62,195 bases of DNA from Methanomassiliicoccales archaeon (GTDB taxonomy: Archaea; Thermoplasmatota; Thermoplasmata; Methanomassiliicoccales; UBA472). Numbering within the stretch: the stretch's first letter is position 1; the number at the start of each line of letters is the position of its first letter. The translations under genes were made by a program, and so were the position numbers. The notes below the pieces were generated by a model, which was not told the origin of the DNA, did no database searches, and saw nothing but the letters and a program-made list of their open reading frames with translations. This document shows, in pieces, positions 18,456 through 27,983 of the stretch. Location of the stretch: NCBI GenBank assembly GCA_038740345.1, contig JAVYMA010000011.1, positions 1-62,195 of the forward strand, written 5' to 3'.

Positions 18456-21400
18456 ATGATTGGGAGCGATACGATTAACGAAGCAAAAGCACCGAGCTCT
18501 TCCCTTAAAGAGGATAATGAGTCGTTCTGCTTCGAAACCAAAGGTAATCAAGAAGTGACAAGGAGCACCCAATCACCGCTGTCATTTTTCCGCCAGGCAT
18601 TGGCCCGTGGCGCTAGACTGCTCAGTGGGAAGGAGCCGGAGAAGGCCAGACTTTTCAAGAAGGGAATAAAAGTCCTGGACCGTTCGGCGTCTATACGCCT
18701 GGCAAGATTCTTTTCCATCCTTTTCACCTTCATTTTCCTTTTGGGCCCATGCGCCCCCCTCTTCATGGCTATCCCCGCAACGGCTGCATTAGATAGCGCT
18801 GGCAGTACAGGCACCGCATTGGAATTTGTCCCCAATTCAGAGGATTTCACACTTGGAGCCTTATCCTCTAACCTTACTATAACAGTATCAGGGACCCTGA
18901 TCACTGTTTGGACTGAAGAATATGCAATAAAAGTAGATTTTTCTACCTCTTTTGTGGATTACCGCATACAACCCTATTTCTGCACTGACTTCATTCGCTA
19001 CCGGCGTGTTAATCCTCAATACGCTGGTGATGGTACTTACGATGCAAATGGCAACGCCCTTGATTCTGTTTCTATGACCATATCATCCTGGGGGCGCTCA
19101 GGCAACAACGTATGGTTCATCGAGTCCTGTCCTGAGTTCTCACTAAATCAGTCTTTCCGCGTCTATCGTGATTATTTCGAGCTAGATGTCACCTACAAAC
19201 CGGGAACTAAGAAAGTCTTGACCACATATTTCATAGGATTGTACTCCGCCTCCAATTCACTTTATAGCCTGGTGAATACCGCTACTGGACGCTTCAATCG
19301 ATATATACCAGGCTATGCAGAAGATACTCCAGATGGGTATGGCTTTGGAGGATGGTATCCATCCTTCAAGATGTTCGCACCCGCCTGCGACCTCCGCGTA
19401 CCAGGGAAGAATTTAGGGGTGGAATGGGGATATAACGAAACAGTAGCCTATCTGTATTCTCCAGTATGGATGAAGGATTGCGGAACGGGCGGAGCTTCGG
19501 TCATGGCGTTGAAGTTCTCCTCCAAGAATTCTGTCGTTCCCAATGTAGCCTTGGGAACTGAGGAGACTTTCCACATGTTCTGTCGACCCTACAAATATTC
19601 GGACGGCAAGCAGAGAGGCTATAATGTGGGATACGCTCAATGGGTGGCGCCCAAGATAGCTTCTGCCTGGGGGAATCATAACACACCCATCTTCCCTCTA
19701 GCCGTAATGGATCTGGGCTCGTGGACGAGTACATTCCGTTCCTACGTGGAGAACAGCGAAATCAAGCTAGCTACCTATTCCAAGAACCCTAATCAAATAA
19801 ATTGGAACTACAAATCCTCACAGATCTCCAATACGAACCCAGGAGATGCTGCCAACGTTCCCTACTCATGGCAGATAATCACTTCCTCAGGAGCTCCGAT
19901 GCTTACCAATGACGGAACCAAGGTCATATGCAATCCTGTGAGCGGTCCTTATAATACACCAGGTACATACAGATGGCAACTCATAAACAACGACCCCTAC
20001 ATGGCCTGGTGGACAGGTACCAAAGGAGTATTCTGGGATGAGATGAATCTTTGGACCGCGGAGAATCGCTTGAAGAATGATTATCAGCAGAGATCCGATT
20101 TCCTTTTGGACGGCTATTTACGCTTGGTGCAAGAGTCCTATGCCTCTGGCTATTGGGACTATGTAATCGCTAATCCCTTCACAGGCCTGCTGCATCTCAG
20201 CATTGCCGCAGATATTTGCCTTCTCGAGGGTTACGAGCCTTCAAGCATCTATGGTACCGATCTGGTAAAGCATGTTCATTCCACTATGAACTTCGTGAAC
20301 ATGATTCCAGAAACCTATAGACCAAGAATACTTGTCTATCAGAATTATGCCACGGGCAATACTAATGATCAATTGGATGTCTATTCTGTGCTATTCGGGG
20401 CTGCCAAATACGGTTTCCATGTCACTCTTCTCTCGTATGATTCCTACGATTCGCAGCTGCGTTATCTGCGCATGGCAGAGGAAATGTTCAAAGCCATGGG
20501 TTGTACGCGCGATTCTGACGTCAGGACAGTAACGGTGGACACATTGGATCTAGCCTTGTCGAATTCCATCACAACCGCCGCACAGATGCTTGTGACTAAA
20601 GGCGCTGGCTCGGCTACGATTACAGCGACTGCGGATTTGTCGTCCTTCACCATCACCAATCTTCACGCCACCTCAAACACCTTCGACCTCAGGGTACCGA
20701 GCGGATCCTACTATATTCCGGGCCCTGGAGTCACCAAACTGTCTGATATGACCTACTCGGCGGATGGCTACGCCAAATTCTCGGGTAGAATCGATCCTGA
20801 GAAGACCTCCAAGCTCAATCGAGTCGATGATATCAAGGTATATCAGCGCTTAACCGGCAGCGCCACCATTAGCTTGTCTTCACTTGGCCCCAATGCGGAT
20901 CTGACCGTCAGCTCTACTGGAGGGAGTACGGAAATAATCCTTCGTGGATATGCCCCTGGCAAGAGCTATGATATATTTGTGAATTCCGTGAAGGTGGACA
21001 CGAAGATTGCAGCACAGGATGGAAGCATATCCTTCACCCGCAGCTATGGAAGCAACGATAGAGTTACGACCTCATTGTCCACTGCGGCTGACGTTTATCC
21101 TCCTCATGTCGTGTCCTGTTCACCCTCGCCTGGAGCCACTTCGGTATCCATAACCACGAAGATCAGGATAGTTTTCAACGAAAGCATGGATATCAATAGC
21201 GCGCAATCCGCCTTTTCCCTCTCCGGGACCTCGAATGTTGCTGGCAGCTTCATTTGGGAGGATGAGAATCGGGTGGTGACATTCTCTCCCTCAACCACGC
21301 TGTCTTATGCCACCACCTATACTGTCCAGATCAGCGTTGCCGCTCGTGACGTAGCGGGCAATGCCCTGTCCTCTTCTTATATCAGCACATTCACCACCGA

Positions 21401-24400
21401 AGCGCAACCAACCTTAATTGTCGTCCCCTCAGCACCCTTGTCATTGATGGCAAGCGGTGGGGTAAAATGCGCATTTTTATCCTGGTCCCCTCCCGCCAAT
21501 GATGGTGGGGCTTCGTTATCAGGATATAAGCTGTACCGAGCGATCAACACGGGTGATGCAGGATATGCACCAGTGGCCACGTTGGGAAATGTGAACAGTT
21601 ACACAGATGTGGGGCTATCCGATGGCACAGTCTATTATTACAAGGTTTCTGCCACAAACTCAGCGGGGGAAGGAGCTTTATCGGCAGAGGTTTCCTGTGT
21701 TACCTTTGCCCTGCCTTCAGAGCCGCTCTCTCTTTCCGGCGTGGGAGGAGTACGCAGCGTGACCCTTAGCTGGTCCCCACCCGCCTCTGACGGCGGAACG
21801 CCAATAACGGGATATCGCCTCTATCGTGGCACATCCACGACTTCTCAATCATTGATCGCAACGCTGGGCCCAGTTCTCAGCTTTGTCGATGCAAGCCTAT
21901 CTAACGGAACGACCTATTATTACAGGGTGAGCGCGGTTAATGCGGTGGGAGAAGGGGGATCGAGCCCTATAGCCTCCACCACCACCTCCGTGCTTGTCCC
22001 TTCTGCCCCTCGGGGACTGATAGCCTCCGCCTCCAAGGACAGCATCACTTTGACTTGGACGGCTCCGACCTCAGATGGTGGTTCTAAGGTAACAGGATAC
22101 AGGATTTACAGAGGTGCGTCTTCAGAAAATCTAGCCCTTATAGCCTCGATATCCAACGATACATATTATATGGATTCGGGTCTAGTGAACGGACAAATAT
22201 ATTATTATCGCGTCTCGGCCATCAATGTAGCTGGGGAAGGCTCTCTATCAGAAGTAGTTGCGGCAGCAACCTCAGCTCAGGTGCCATCAGCTCCCCTTTC
22301 CTTAATTGCTCTGGCAGGGGATGGATGTGCCACTTTATCATGGTCTTCTCCGCTCGTCTCCGGCGGCTCACCCCTGCTTGGATACAGATTATATAGAGCA
22401 GTAGGGACAGGAAGTATGTCGCTTATCAGGGTACTCGAAGACGTTTACTTCATGGACTCCAACCTGACCAACGGCCAGATCTATCGCTACACCGTAACAG
22501 CGCTGAATTCAGCAGGAGAAAGTGAGCCATCTAATGAGGTGTCAGTGTTACCGGTAGGACCTCCCAGCCAACCATTAGAACTTCAAGCCATACCGGGCAA
22601 TTCTGTATGCACACTTAGCTGGTCTATTCCGGAGAATGATGGCGGCGCGGCTATCATTGGTTATAGAATCTATCGTGGACTTTCACCGAATAGCCTTTCT
22701 ATGGTGGCTACAGTGGGTCAAGCTCTGACCTTTGTAGACGAGGGTCTTACGAACGGTCAGCAGGTATATTATGCCGTGGCGGCGGTTAATGAAGTGGGAG
22801 TAGGAGCATTGTCGCCCCAGGTCACCTGTGTCCCAGGCTTTGTGCCCTCCTCCCCCAGGAGCCTTACTGCAATAGGTGCGGATTCAAAGGTGGAGCTGTC
22901 TTGGAGCGCCCCGCTATTCGATAACGGTTTCAGCATAGAGGGATATGTCGTATACAGAGGGACCTCGCCCGATGAGCTGATTCCCTATGCCTCGCTAGGC
23001 AACGTACTTCAATTCACGGATTCGAGCGTTATCAATGGCGTCGAATATCATTACCGAATCACCGCCCGCAACGCCAAGGGTGAGAGTGGCTTTTCTCCCC
23101 TAGCATCTGCGCGCCCAGCAACTGTACCCTCTAGCCCCCAGCTACTATTTGCTTCTGCGGGATTGGGGACCATATCGCTTAGCTGGCAGCCTCCCCTGAC
23201 AGATGGTGGCGATTCTATAATTGGTTACGTAATCTTCCGCGGTTCGACGGCCGATGAATTGGTGCAGATAGCCATGGTCACCTCTTCATCGTATCAGGAC
23301 TCTGGATTAGGGCCAGGCATCATGTTCTACTATGAGGTCAGGGCCTTCAATGGGCAAGGCCTAGGTGCGGGTACTAAGGCATGGGCAAGAACATATGATT
23401 TGCCTTCCACACCTTTGAACCTCCAGGCTGTCGCGGACAAGGATAAGATCGCTCTCAGTTGGTCGGTTCCGAACTATAATGGTGGAACAGCAGTTCTGAA
23501 TTATAAGATCTACAGAGGAGCCGCTCCTGGAAATCTGATTTGTGTGGCGCTGACCAACGAAACCTACTATCTTGATACAGGTCTGACGCCAGGAATTGAA
23601 TATTATTACGCAGTATCAGCAGTGAATGCGGTGGGAGAGGGGATGAGGTGCGAAGTAGCTAGTGCTAGGCTGCCGGCCAGCGTCCCTTCATCTCCGACAT
23701 GGATAGAAGCAACTACATCCGGCGCTATGATTTCTTTGAGATGGGCTGCTCCGACCTCTGATGGAGGCTCGATTATCGTTTCATATCGCCTTTACCGAGG
23801 ACAGGGTTCAGAACCGATGATGTGGCTGACAGATGTAAACACTCCATCCTATATCGATGGACAAGTATCGCCCGGAATATCATATTCTTACAAGGTATCT
23901 GCTTTGAACGCCGTAGGCGAAGGTCCTGCGTCACCTGAGGTAAAGGTGCAGCTCTTGTTGCCACCCTCTCCTCCTGGTAACTTGGTGGCGACGAAAGGTA
24001 AAAATTCCGTAATGCTGACGTGGGAAAAACCTGAGCAGGATGGGGGAAGCGAAAGAATAACCTATGTAGTCTATCGCGGGACTTCACCATCTCAATTGAC
24101 CAAACTTACCACCGTAAGCTCTGGGCTGAGCTTCACTGACACCGCTCTGCCGAAGAGCGACTTCGTCTATTACCGCGTTTCATCGCTAAATGCTGTAGGG
24201 GAGAGCGCGCTCTCCAACTTGGCATCGGTTTCCCTTAGCAAGAAACCTGCTCCTCCAAAAGGCTTGACGGTCACTGCGCAAGATGGAAAAGTGCTTCTAA
24301 GTTGGCAGTCTCCAGAATATGATGTTGGAGAGGAAGTACTAGGCTATACCATCTATCGTCAGAGCTCAGGAGAAGAAATGACGATGATAGCCAGCACCAA

Positions 24401-25121
24401 TGGCACCTCTTATCTGGATGAGGGGCTGATAAACGGCCGTTATTATACATATGCAGTGGCTACCATAACGCCTATGGGTATAGGGGAGGCGCTTGAAGGT
24501 CCTCCTGTAAAGCCTTATGGACTGCCCGATCCGCCGCTTTCACTCACCTATGTCCCTTACGATGGGATGGTAGTGCTCAAATGGGATGCTCCAGATTACG
24601 ATGGTGGAGCGGATATAGAGGCTTATAACATCTACCTCAAATCTAAGAGCGGGACAATATTAATCGGGCAAGTTACAGGGCTAATGAACAGCTTTGCAGT
24701 TCACGATGTGCCGGATGATGAACAAGTTAATTTCATGGTTACAGCCGTGAATGCCGCGGGAGAGAGTTCCGCGGCCATAGTCCAAGCTATGCCCAAAAGC
24801 GCGCTAGATGTGAAGACTGGTATATCTGATGGAGTTATACTGGGAGCCAGTCTCCCGGTCCTATTGGGAGCTGTGGCTTTGGCTGGGGCTGCTCTTGGTG
24901 CGGGTACTTGGGGTTGGCATCGCGGACAAACAGGCACGGCGAGAAAAAAGCCCTTGCAGAAAAGTTCTGTTTCTCCCGCGGAAGTAGTTAAGATGGTGCA
25001 TGTGCGCCGTCCTCAGAGCCAGAACATCACTAAAAGGGCTTCTACACCCACCCAGAATATGGATCTCCTGTCCTTCGAGAGAACATTAAAAGATCTAGAG
25101 GTTACAGAACGCATTTGGTAG
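18456..25121 (+). CDS. Giant surface protein: unrecognised N-terminal domain, 1 Big_5, 12 FN3 repeats, C-terminal anchor
   Basis: A protein of about 2220 residues, paralogous to the product at 11801. After a polar N-terminal tail comes an export signal (FFSILFTFIFLLGPCAPLF). The same unrecognised domain of about 740 residues follows (shared YNVGYAQWVAPKIAS, GVFWDEMNLWTAENRL, MAEEMFKAMGCTRDSDVRTV). One Big_5 domain starts about 890 codons from 18429, and twelve fibronectin III domains fill roughly 1000-2125. A transmembrane segment (LGASLPVLLGAVALAGAALG) and a basic cytoplasmic tail of about 65 residues close it. The frame opens at TTG 18429; ATG 18456 is preferred because AGAGG lies six bases upstream, and ATG 18450 is also possible. 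The FN3 array is longer than in the paralogue, indicating repeat expansion. Probably a surface adhesin or S-layer-like protein. Confidence 0.88.
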   Translation: MIGSDTINEAKAPSSSLKEDNESFCFETKGNQEVTRSTQSPLSFFRQALARGARLLSGKEPEKARLFKKGIKVLDRSASIRLARFFSILFTFIFLLGPCAPLFMAIPATAALDSAGSTGTALEFVPNSEDFTLGALSSNLTITVSGTLITVWTEEYAIKVDFSTSFVDYRIQPYFCTDFIRYRRVNPQYAGDGTYDANGNALDSVSMTISSWGRSGNNVWFIESCPEFSLNQSFRVYRDYFELDVTYKPGTKKVLTTYFIGLYSASNSLYSLVNTATGRFNRYIPGYAEDTPDGYGFGGWYPSFKMFAPACDLRVPGKNLGVEWGYNETVAYLYSPVWMKDCGTGGASVMALKFSSKNSVVPNVALGTEETFHMFCRPYKYSDGKQRGYNVGYAQWVAPKIASAWGNHNTPIFPLAVMDLGSWTSTFRSYVENSEIKLATYSKNPNQINWNYKSSQISNTNPGDAANVPYSWQIITSSGAPMLTNDGTKVICNPVSGPYNTPGTYRWQLINNDPYMAWWTGTKGVFWDEMNLWTAENRLKNDYQQRSDFLLDGYLRLVQESYASGYWDYVIANPFTGLLHLSIAADICLLEGYEPSSIYGTDLVKHVHSTMNFVNMIPETYRPRILVYQNYATGNTNDQLDVYSVLFGAAKYGFHVTLLSYDSYDSQLRYLRMAEEMFKAMGCTRDSDVRTVTVDTLDLALSNSITTAAQMLVTKGAGSATITATADLSSFTITNLHATSNTFDLRVPSGSYYIPGPGVTKLSDMTYSADGYAKFSGRIDPEKTSKLNRVDDIKVYQRLTGSATISLSSLGPNADLTVSSTGGSTEIILRGYAPGKSYDIFVNSVKVDTKIAAQDGSISFTRSYGSNDRVTTSLSTAADVYPPHVVSCSPSPGATSVSITTKIRIVFNESMDINSAQSAFSLSGTSNVAGSFIWEDENRVVTFSPSTTLSYATTYTVQISVAARDVAGNALSSSYISTFTTEAQPTLIVVPSAPLSLMASGGVKCAFLSWSPPANDGGASLSGYKLYRAINTGDAGYAPVATLGNVNSYTDVGLSDGTVYYYKVSATNSAGEGALSAEVSCVTFALPSEPLSLSGVGGVRSVTLSWSPPASDGGTPITGYRLYRGTSTTSQSLIATLGPVLSFVDASLSNGTTYYYRVSAVNAVGEGGSSPIASTTTSVLVPSAPRGLIASASKDSITLTWTAPTSDGGSKVTGYRIYRGASSENLALIASISNDTYYMDSGLVNGQIYYYRVSAINVAGEGSLSEVVAAATSAQVPSAPLSLIALAGDGCATLSWSSPLVSGGSPLLGYRLYRAVGTGSMSLIRVLEDVYFMDSNLTNGQIYRYTVTALNSAGESEPSNEVSVLPVGPPSQPLELQAIPGNSVCTLSWSIPENDGGAAIIGYRIYRGLSPNSLSMVATVGQALTFVDEGLTNGQQVYYAVAAVNEVGVGALSPQVTCVPGFVPSSPRSLTAIGADSKVELSWSAPLFDNGFSIEGYVVYRGTSPDELIPYASLGNVLQFTDSSVINGVEYHYRITARNAKGESGFSPLASARPATVPSSPQLLFASAGLGTISLSWQPPLTDGGDSIIGYVIFRGSTADELVQIAMVTSSSYQDSGLGPGIMFYYEVRAFNGQGLGAGTKAWARTYDLPSTPLNLQAVADKDKIALSWSVPNYNGGTAVLNYKIYRGAAPGNLICVALTNETYYLDTGLTPGIEYYYAVSAVNAVGEGMRCEVASARLPASVPSSPTWIEATTSGAMISLRWAAPTSDGGSIIVSYRLYRGQGSEPMMWLTDVNTPSYIDGQVSPGISYSYKVSALNAVGEGPASPEVKVQLLLPPSPPGNLVATKGKNSVMLTWEKPEQDGGSERITYVVYRGTSPSQLTKLTTVSSGLSFTDTALPKSDFVYYRVSSLNAVGESALSNLASVSLSKKPAPPKGLTVTAQDGKVLLSWQSPEYDVGEEVLGYTIYRQSSGEEMTMIASTNGTSYLDEGLINGRYYTYAVATITPMGIGEALEGPPVKPYGLPDPPLSLTYVPYDGMVVLKWDAPDYDGGADIEAYNIYLKSKSGTILIGQVTGLMNSFAVHDVPDDEQVNFMVTAVNAAGESSAAIVQAMPKSALDVKTGISDGVILGASLPVLLGAVALAGAALGAGTWGWHRGQTGTARKKPLQKSSVSPAEVVKMVHVRRPQSQNITKRASTPTQNMDLLSFERTLKDLEVTERIW

Positions 25122-25122
25122 T

Positions 25123-26070
25123 TCATACGACATCGACGATCAGCCAGAGCTCGTGCATCTGGTCATCAAACTGTAAGATGAACAACAATCGGTGTTGGCC
25201 GGGCTCGAGGAAGCGAAATAGGAATTGACGAGAGAAGGTCTGCCCATCGAGGACAGTCTCGTCAGCGCAAAACGCCTTGCTGGGGAGCAAATCATGAACT
25301 GTTGACCAATTCAAGCCGGAGTAATCGGTGAACTTATCCTCTTCCAACACTCCTAGAGTGAGATTGTACTTCTCAGCTTCTCTCATGTGATTGACAAAGG
25401 TTATAATTACCGTCGCGTTCTCTCCCACCCTCAGGCTTTGCGGCAGTGTGCCGAGCGACCCATCCGGTCCAGTTATGTAAAACTCAGTATAGGTTTCAGG
25501 TGGTATACCTTTTTGTAGTGTTCCCACGCTTAGCAATATGGCGACTAACAGGCCGGCCAAGGCTAACAGCAGGACCGACTTGTCATAATTGTTGATTGCT
25601 CCTCGACCCAACTTCAATTCAAGTATCAGCTCAAACTCTTCTTCCTCAGGCACCATGAATCTGCGAAATATTGCAGCTGCGGACAGTACTATGTTGAGCA
25701 CCAGAACTTCGGTCAATACAAAGCTTGAGGTGAAACCCACAGGCGACCAGGCCAAAGAGATACCTCCCATGGCGAAAAGGACCAGACTCAGGATTATGGA
25801 AGCCATAAATCTCTCCAAAAGGGATATCTGGCCCACATCTAGACTCACATTCGATGAATCCTTGGATGAGCCTTTGCCAGGAAAGATAGCTGAGGTCAAT
25901 GCCCAACCGGGGAGGAAGAAAACGCTGAGAAAGGCCAAGAGATCCAGAATTGGCGAACGCCATCCTAAGATAGAAAGCATGACTGCCAGGGTGGATATGG
26001 TGCAGACAAGAGCCAAATCATATGGCCGTCCAGGTGCGGCCAGGACCAACCTCAGCTTCCTTCCTCCCAA
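25123..26070 (-). CDS. DUF1616 family membrane protein
   Basis: A 315-residue protein of the archaeal DUF1616 family. Four or more membrane helices occupy the N-terminal 180 residues (for example LALVCTISTLAVMLSILGW and ILSLVLFAMGGISLAW). An extracytoplasmic beta-rich domain follows, with the family hallmark TEFYITGPDGSLG and the NEW3/CARDB-like GENATVIITFVNH. The function is unknown, but family members are common in archaeal surface-glycan loci. The stop is one base from that of the convergent giant FN3 gene. It is the last gene of a five-gene minus-strand set beginning at 30843. Confidence 0.87.
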   Translation of the reverse strand: MGGRKLRLVLAAPGRPYDLALVCTISTLAVMLSILGWRSPILDLLAFLSVFFLPGWALTSAIFPGKGSSKDSSNVSLDVGQISLLERFMASIILSLVLFAMGGISLAWSPVGFTSSFVLTEVLVLNIVLSAAAIFRRFMVPEEEEFELILELKLGRGAINNYDKSVLLLALAGLLVAILLSVGTLQKGIPPETYTEFYITGPDGSLGTLPQSLRVGENATVIITFVNHMREAEKYNLTLGVLEEDKFTDYSGLNWSTVHDLLPSKAFCADETVLDGQTFSRQFLFRFLEPGQHRLLFILQFDDQMHELWLIVDVV

Positions 26071-26118
26071 TCATTTCGAGAAGATGTATGTCAGGTTAAA
26101 AAAGGTTCTCAGTAGGCT

Positions 26119-26811
26119 CTATTCTTCTTTCGCTCGATCTTGTTTAATAAATTGTGCCATTAGGTGCCAGCTTCTCTCACCATAGTCCTTGTCGAAATCG
26201 ACCTGCTCCGCTTTGCGGAAAAAAGAGGATAAGCGGTGAAGCCTTAAAGAATCTGTAAACATTAGCACATATCCAAGCAAAGGGAACAATAGCAAGCCTC
26301 CGTAACGCAAACGAACAAGCTTATAAGATTCGCCCAGGAGCCTCTGCAACTCCGCAAGAGAATAATGCTTATGCCAGGGGGCATATCCTCTATTCTTGAT
26401 CACTTTCCTACCAGCTGCGAAGATCAGGGAATTTTGAGCGTCTATGTGTGCGAACGTTCCTTTGTTAGGTACACTAACTATCAATCTACCGCCCGGTCGC
26501 AGGACTCGATCAATCTCTTTGACTGTCATTTCCTCACAAGGCACATGCTCCAGCACATCGAGCATGACAACCATATCGAACGCTGAGTCGCTGAAAGGCA
26601 TGGCCTCGCCCGAAGTCATTATGAACTCTGCGCCTGGGGCTTCGCTCTTGGCTTTGACCAGAGAGAATCGATCCACATCTACCCCAATTACATCGTGCCC
26701 TGAGTCGCTAGCGAGCTTAGTGAACAGCCCTTCAGCACATCCCAAGTCCAAAATCTTTGCCGCACCTTCCAACCAGGTCAGGGCTACCCCTGCTCTTCCA
26801 TGTTTCTCCAT
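26119..26811 (-). CDS. Class I SAM-dependent methyltransferase
   Basis: A 230-residue protein with the Methyltransf_11 fold. Motif I is ILDLGCAEGLFTKLA, the acidic end of strand 2 is VIGVDVDRFS, motif II is FDMVVMLDVLEHV, and VLRPGGRLIVSVPNKG is the post-II loop. The C-terminal 80 residues contain a hydrophobic stretch (LLLFPLLGYVLMF) that may help membrane association. Position among glycosyltransferases suggests methylation of a glycan or lipid intermediate, but the substrate is not known. The next gene upstream (GT4) ends about 50 bases away on the same strand. Confidence 0.9.
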   Translation of the reverse strand: MEKHGRAGVALTWLEGAAKILDLGCAEGLFTKLASDSGHDVIGVDVDRFSLVKAKSEAPGAEFIMTSGEAMPFSDSAFDMVVMLDVLEHVPCEEMTVKEIDRVLRPGGRLIVSVPNKGTFAHIDAQNSLIFAAGRKVIKNRGYAPWHKHYSLAELQRLLGESYKLVRLRYGGLLLFPLLGYVLMFTDSLRLHRLSSFFRKAEQVDFDKDYGERSWHLMAQFIKQDRAKEE

Positions 26812-26861
26812 CTTTTTTCTCGGAGCACCCCATCTCCCTTCTTATACTTAAGCAGGACACC

Positions 26862-27983
26862 TCATTGTGCGGCCAGATCCAATACTATCTCTTGCAATGC
26901 TTGGAAGACGACCTCACAAGAATAAAGGTTTTCAATGAGCCCTTTTCCCTCATTCGCCAGCCTTTCTCTCAACATCTCGTCCTGCACTAGAAGTCGAAGC
27001 TTTCGTTTGAAATCCTCATAATCCTGGCCGATAAGGCAGTTCACGCCATCCTTCAACTCAGGTATTCCATCGAGGGCCAAAGGGGTCACAACTGAAGCTT
27101 TTCCTGCGGACAGATAGTCAATTACTTTAGTAAGGATGCCTACCCCGCGCCAAATAGGCGCCACGCAGATGTCTGACGCCGATAGCCAAATATAGAGATC
27201 TGGCACGAATCCTAGGAAATGCATGCCCTCAGGAGGTGTTATCGGCGGTGGGCCCGCTCCGGCCACGTACAGATTGAGGTGAGGGAAATCTTTCCTGATT
27301 TCCGGCAGGATGGATGCTAGATATTGCACCGCTTCCGCATTGGGCGCATATGTCAGCATGCCTACGAACAATACTAAAACTTCTCCATTCGGTATGCCAA
27401 GAATAGATCTGGCCTGTTCTCGCTTGCGTATGCCTTTACGGACCATGATCATGTCCGCGCACGTAGGCACCACTTCCAATTTGCTTCTCTCGAAGCCTAA
27501 ATCGACATAGTCCTCCATATCGCGCTGATTGACCACGAGAATTTTGGAGCAAAGCCTCTGCAGTCTGCGCTCGAAAATCAGATTGCCCCACGTAAAAATG
27601 CGGGATTTACCTTGAATCTTGGAAAATGTCACGATATTGCCGTGATTATCCCAAATCAGGGGGGTGCGTGTCAACCAAGCGGCCAGAGAAGCGGCTAGCG
27701 AATAATATGAACCCTCTGCGAAGATAACATTATACTTTTCTCTTCTCAATTCTCTTATCACCATGCAGGCGATATGGGCCACATCCATTGGGAAGAGAAG
27801 GTACCGCGCTGGCTTGTTGTATGACTGGTTAAAAACAAATGCGTCCAATCGGTCCATCGGAAGACCTTTGACCTCGAACGAACGAGACAGTAGTTCCATC
27901 ATCTTCGGGGTGCGTTCACTCGTGATTCCCTTCTTTTCCACTTTAGGGATGAAGAGCACCTTTATTTTCTGGTTCACGCACAT
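26862..27983 (-). CDS. Glycosyltransferase family 4
   Basis: A GT-B fold transferase of 373 residues from ATG 27983; the frame extends to 28004 but the shorter start matches family N-termini (KIKVLFIPKVEKKG). The donor domain carries VLVLFVGMLTYAPNAEAVQYL and the GVGILTKVIDYLSAGKASV element, the variant with Lys and Asp typical of this GT4 branch rather than a plain E-x7-E. The start overlaps the end of the preceding GT4 gene by ten bases, with its ribosome-binding site (GGAGAGAGG) inside that gene, so translation is probably coupled. Sugar specificity is unknown. Confidence 0.9.
   Translation of the reverse strand: MCVNQKIKVLFIPKVEKKGITSERTPKMMELLSRSFEVKGLPMDRLDAFVFNQSYNKPARYLLFPMDVAHIACMVIRELRREKYNVIFAEGSYYSLAASLAAWLTRTPLIWDNHGNIVTFSKIQGKSRIFTWGNLIFERRLQRLCSKILVVNQRDMEDYVDLGFERSKLEVVPTCADMIMVRKGIRKREQARSILGIPNGEVLVLFVGMLTYAPNAEAVQYLASILPEIRKDFPHLNLYVAGAGPPPITPPEGMHFLGFVPDLYIWLSASDICVAPIWRGVGILTKVIDYLSAGKASVVTPLALDGIPELKDGVNCLIGQDYEDFKRKLRLLVQDEMLRERLANEGKGLIENLYSCEVVFQALQEIVLDLAAQ

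Noticed and set aside
15026-24800. CRISPR-like or satellite repeats
   Set aside because: The periodicity comes from coding FN3 domains of about 90 residues; the DNA copies are diverged and in frame, with no spacer structure.
25589-26185. A 198-codon plus-strand ORF opposite the DUF1616 gene
   Set aside because: Antisense to a conserved membrane-protein gene; the sequence has no family resemblance and the reverse frame is open because of the codon composition.
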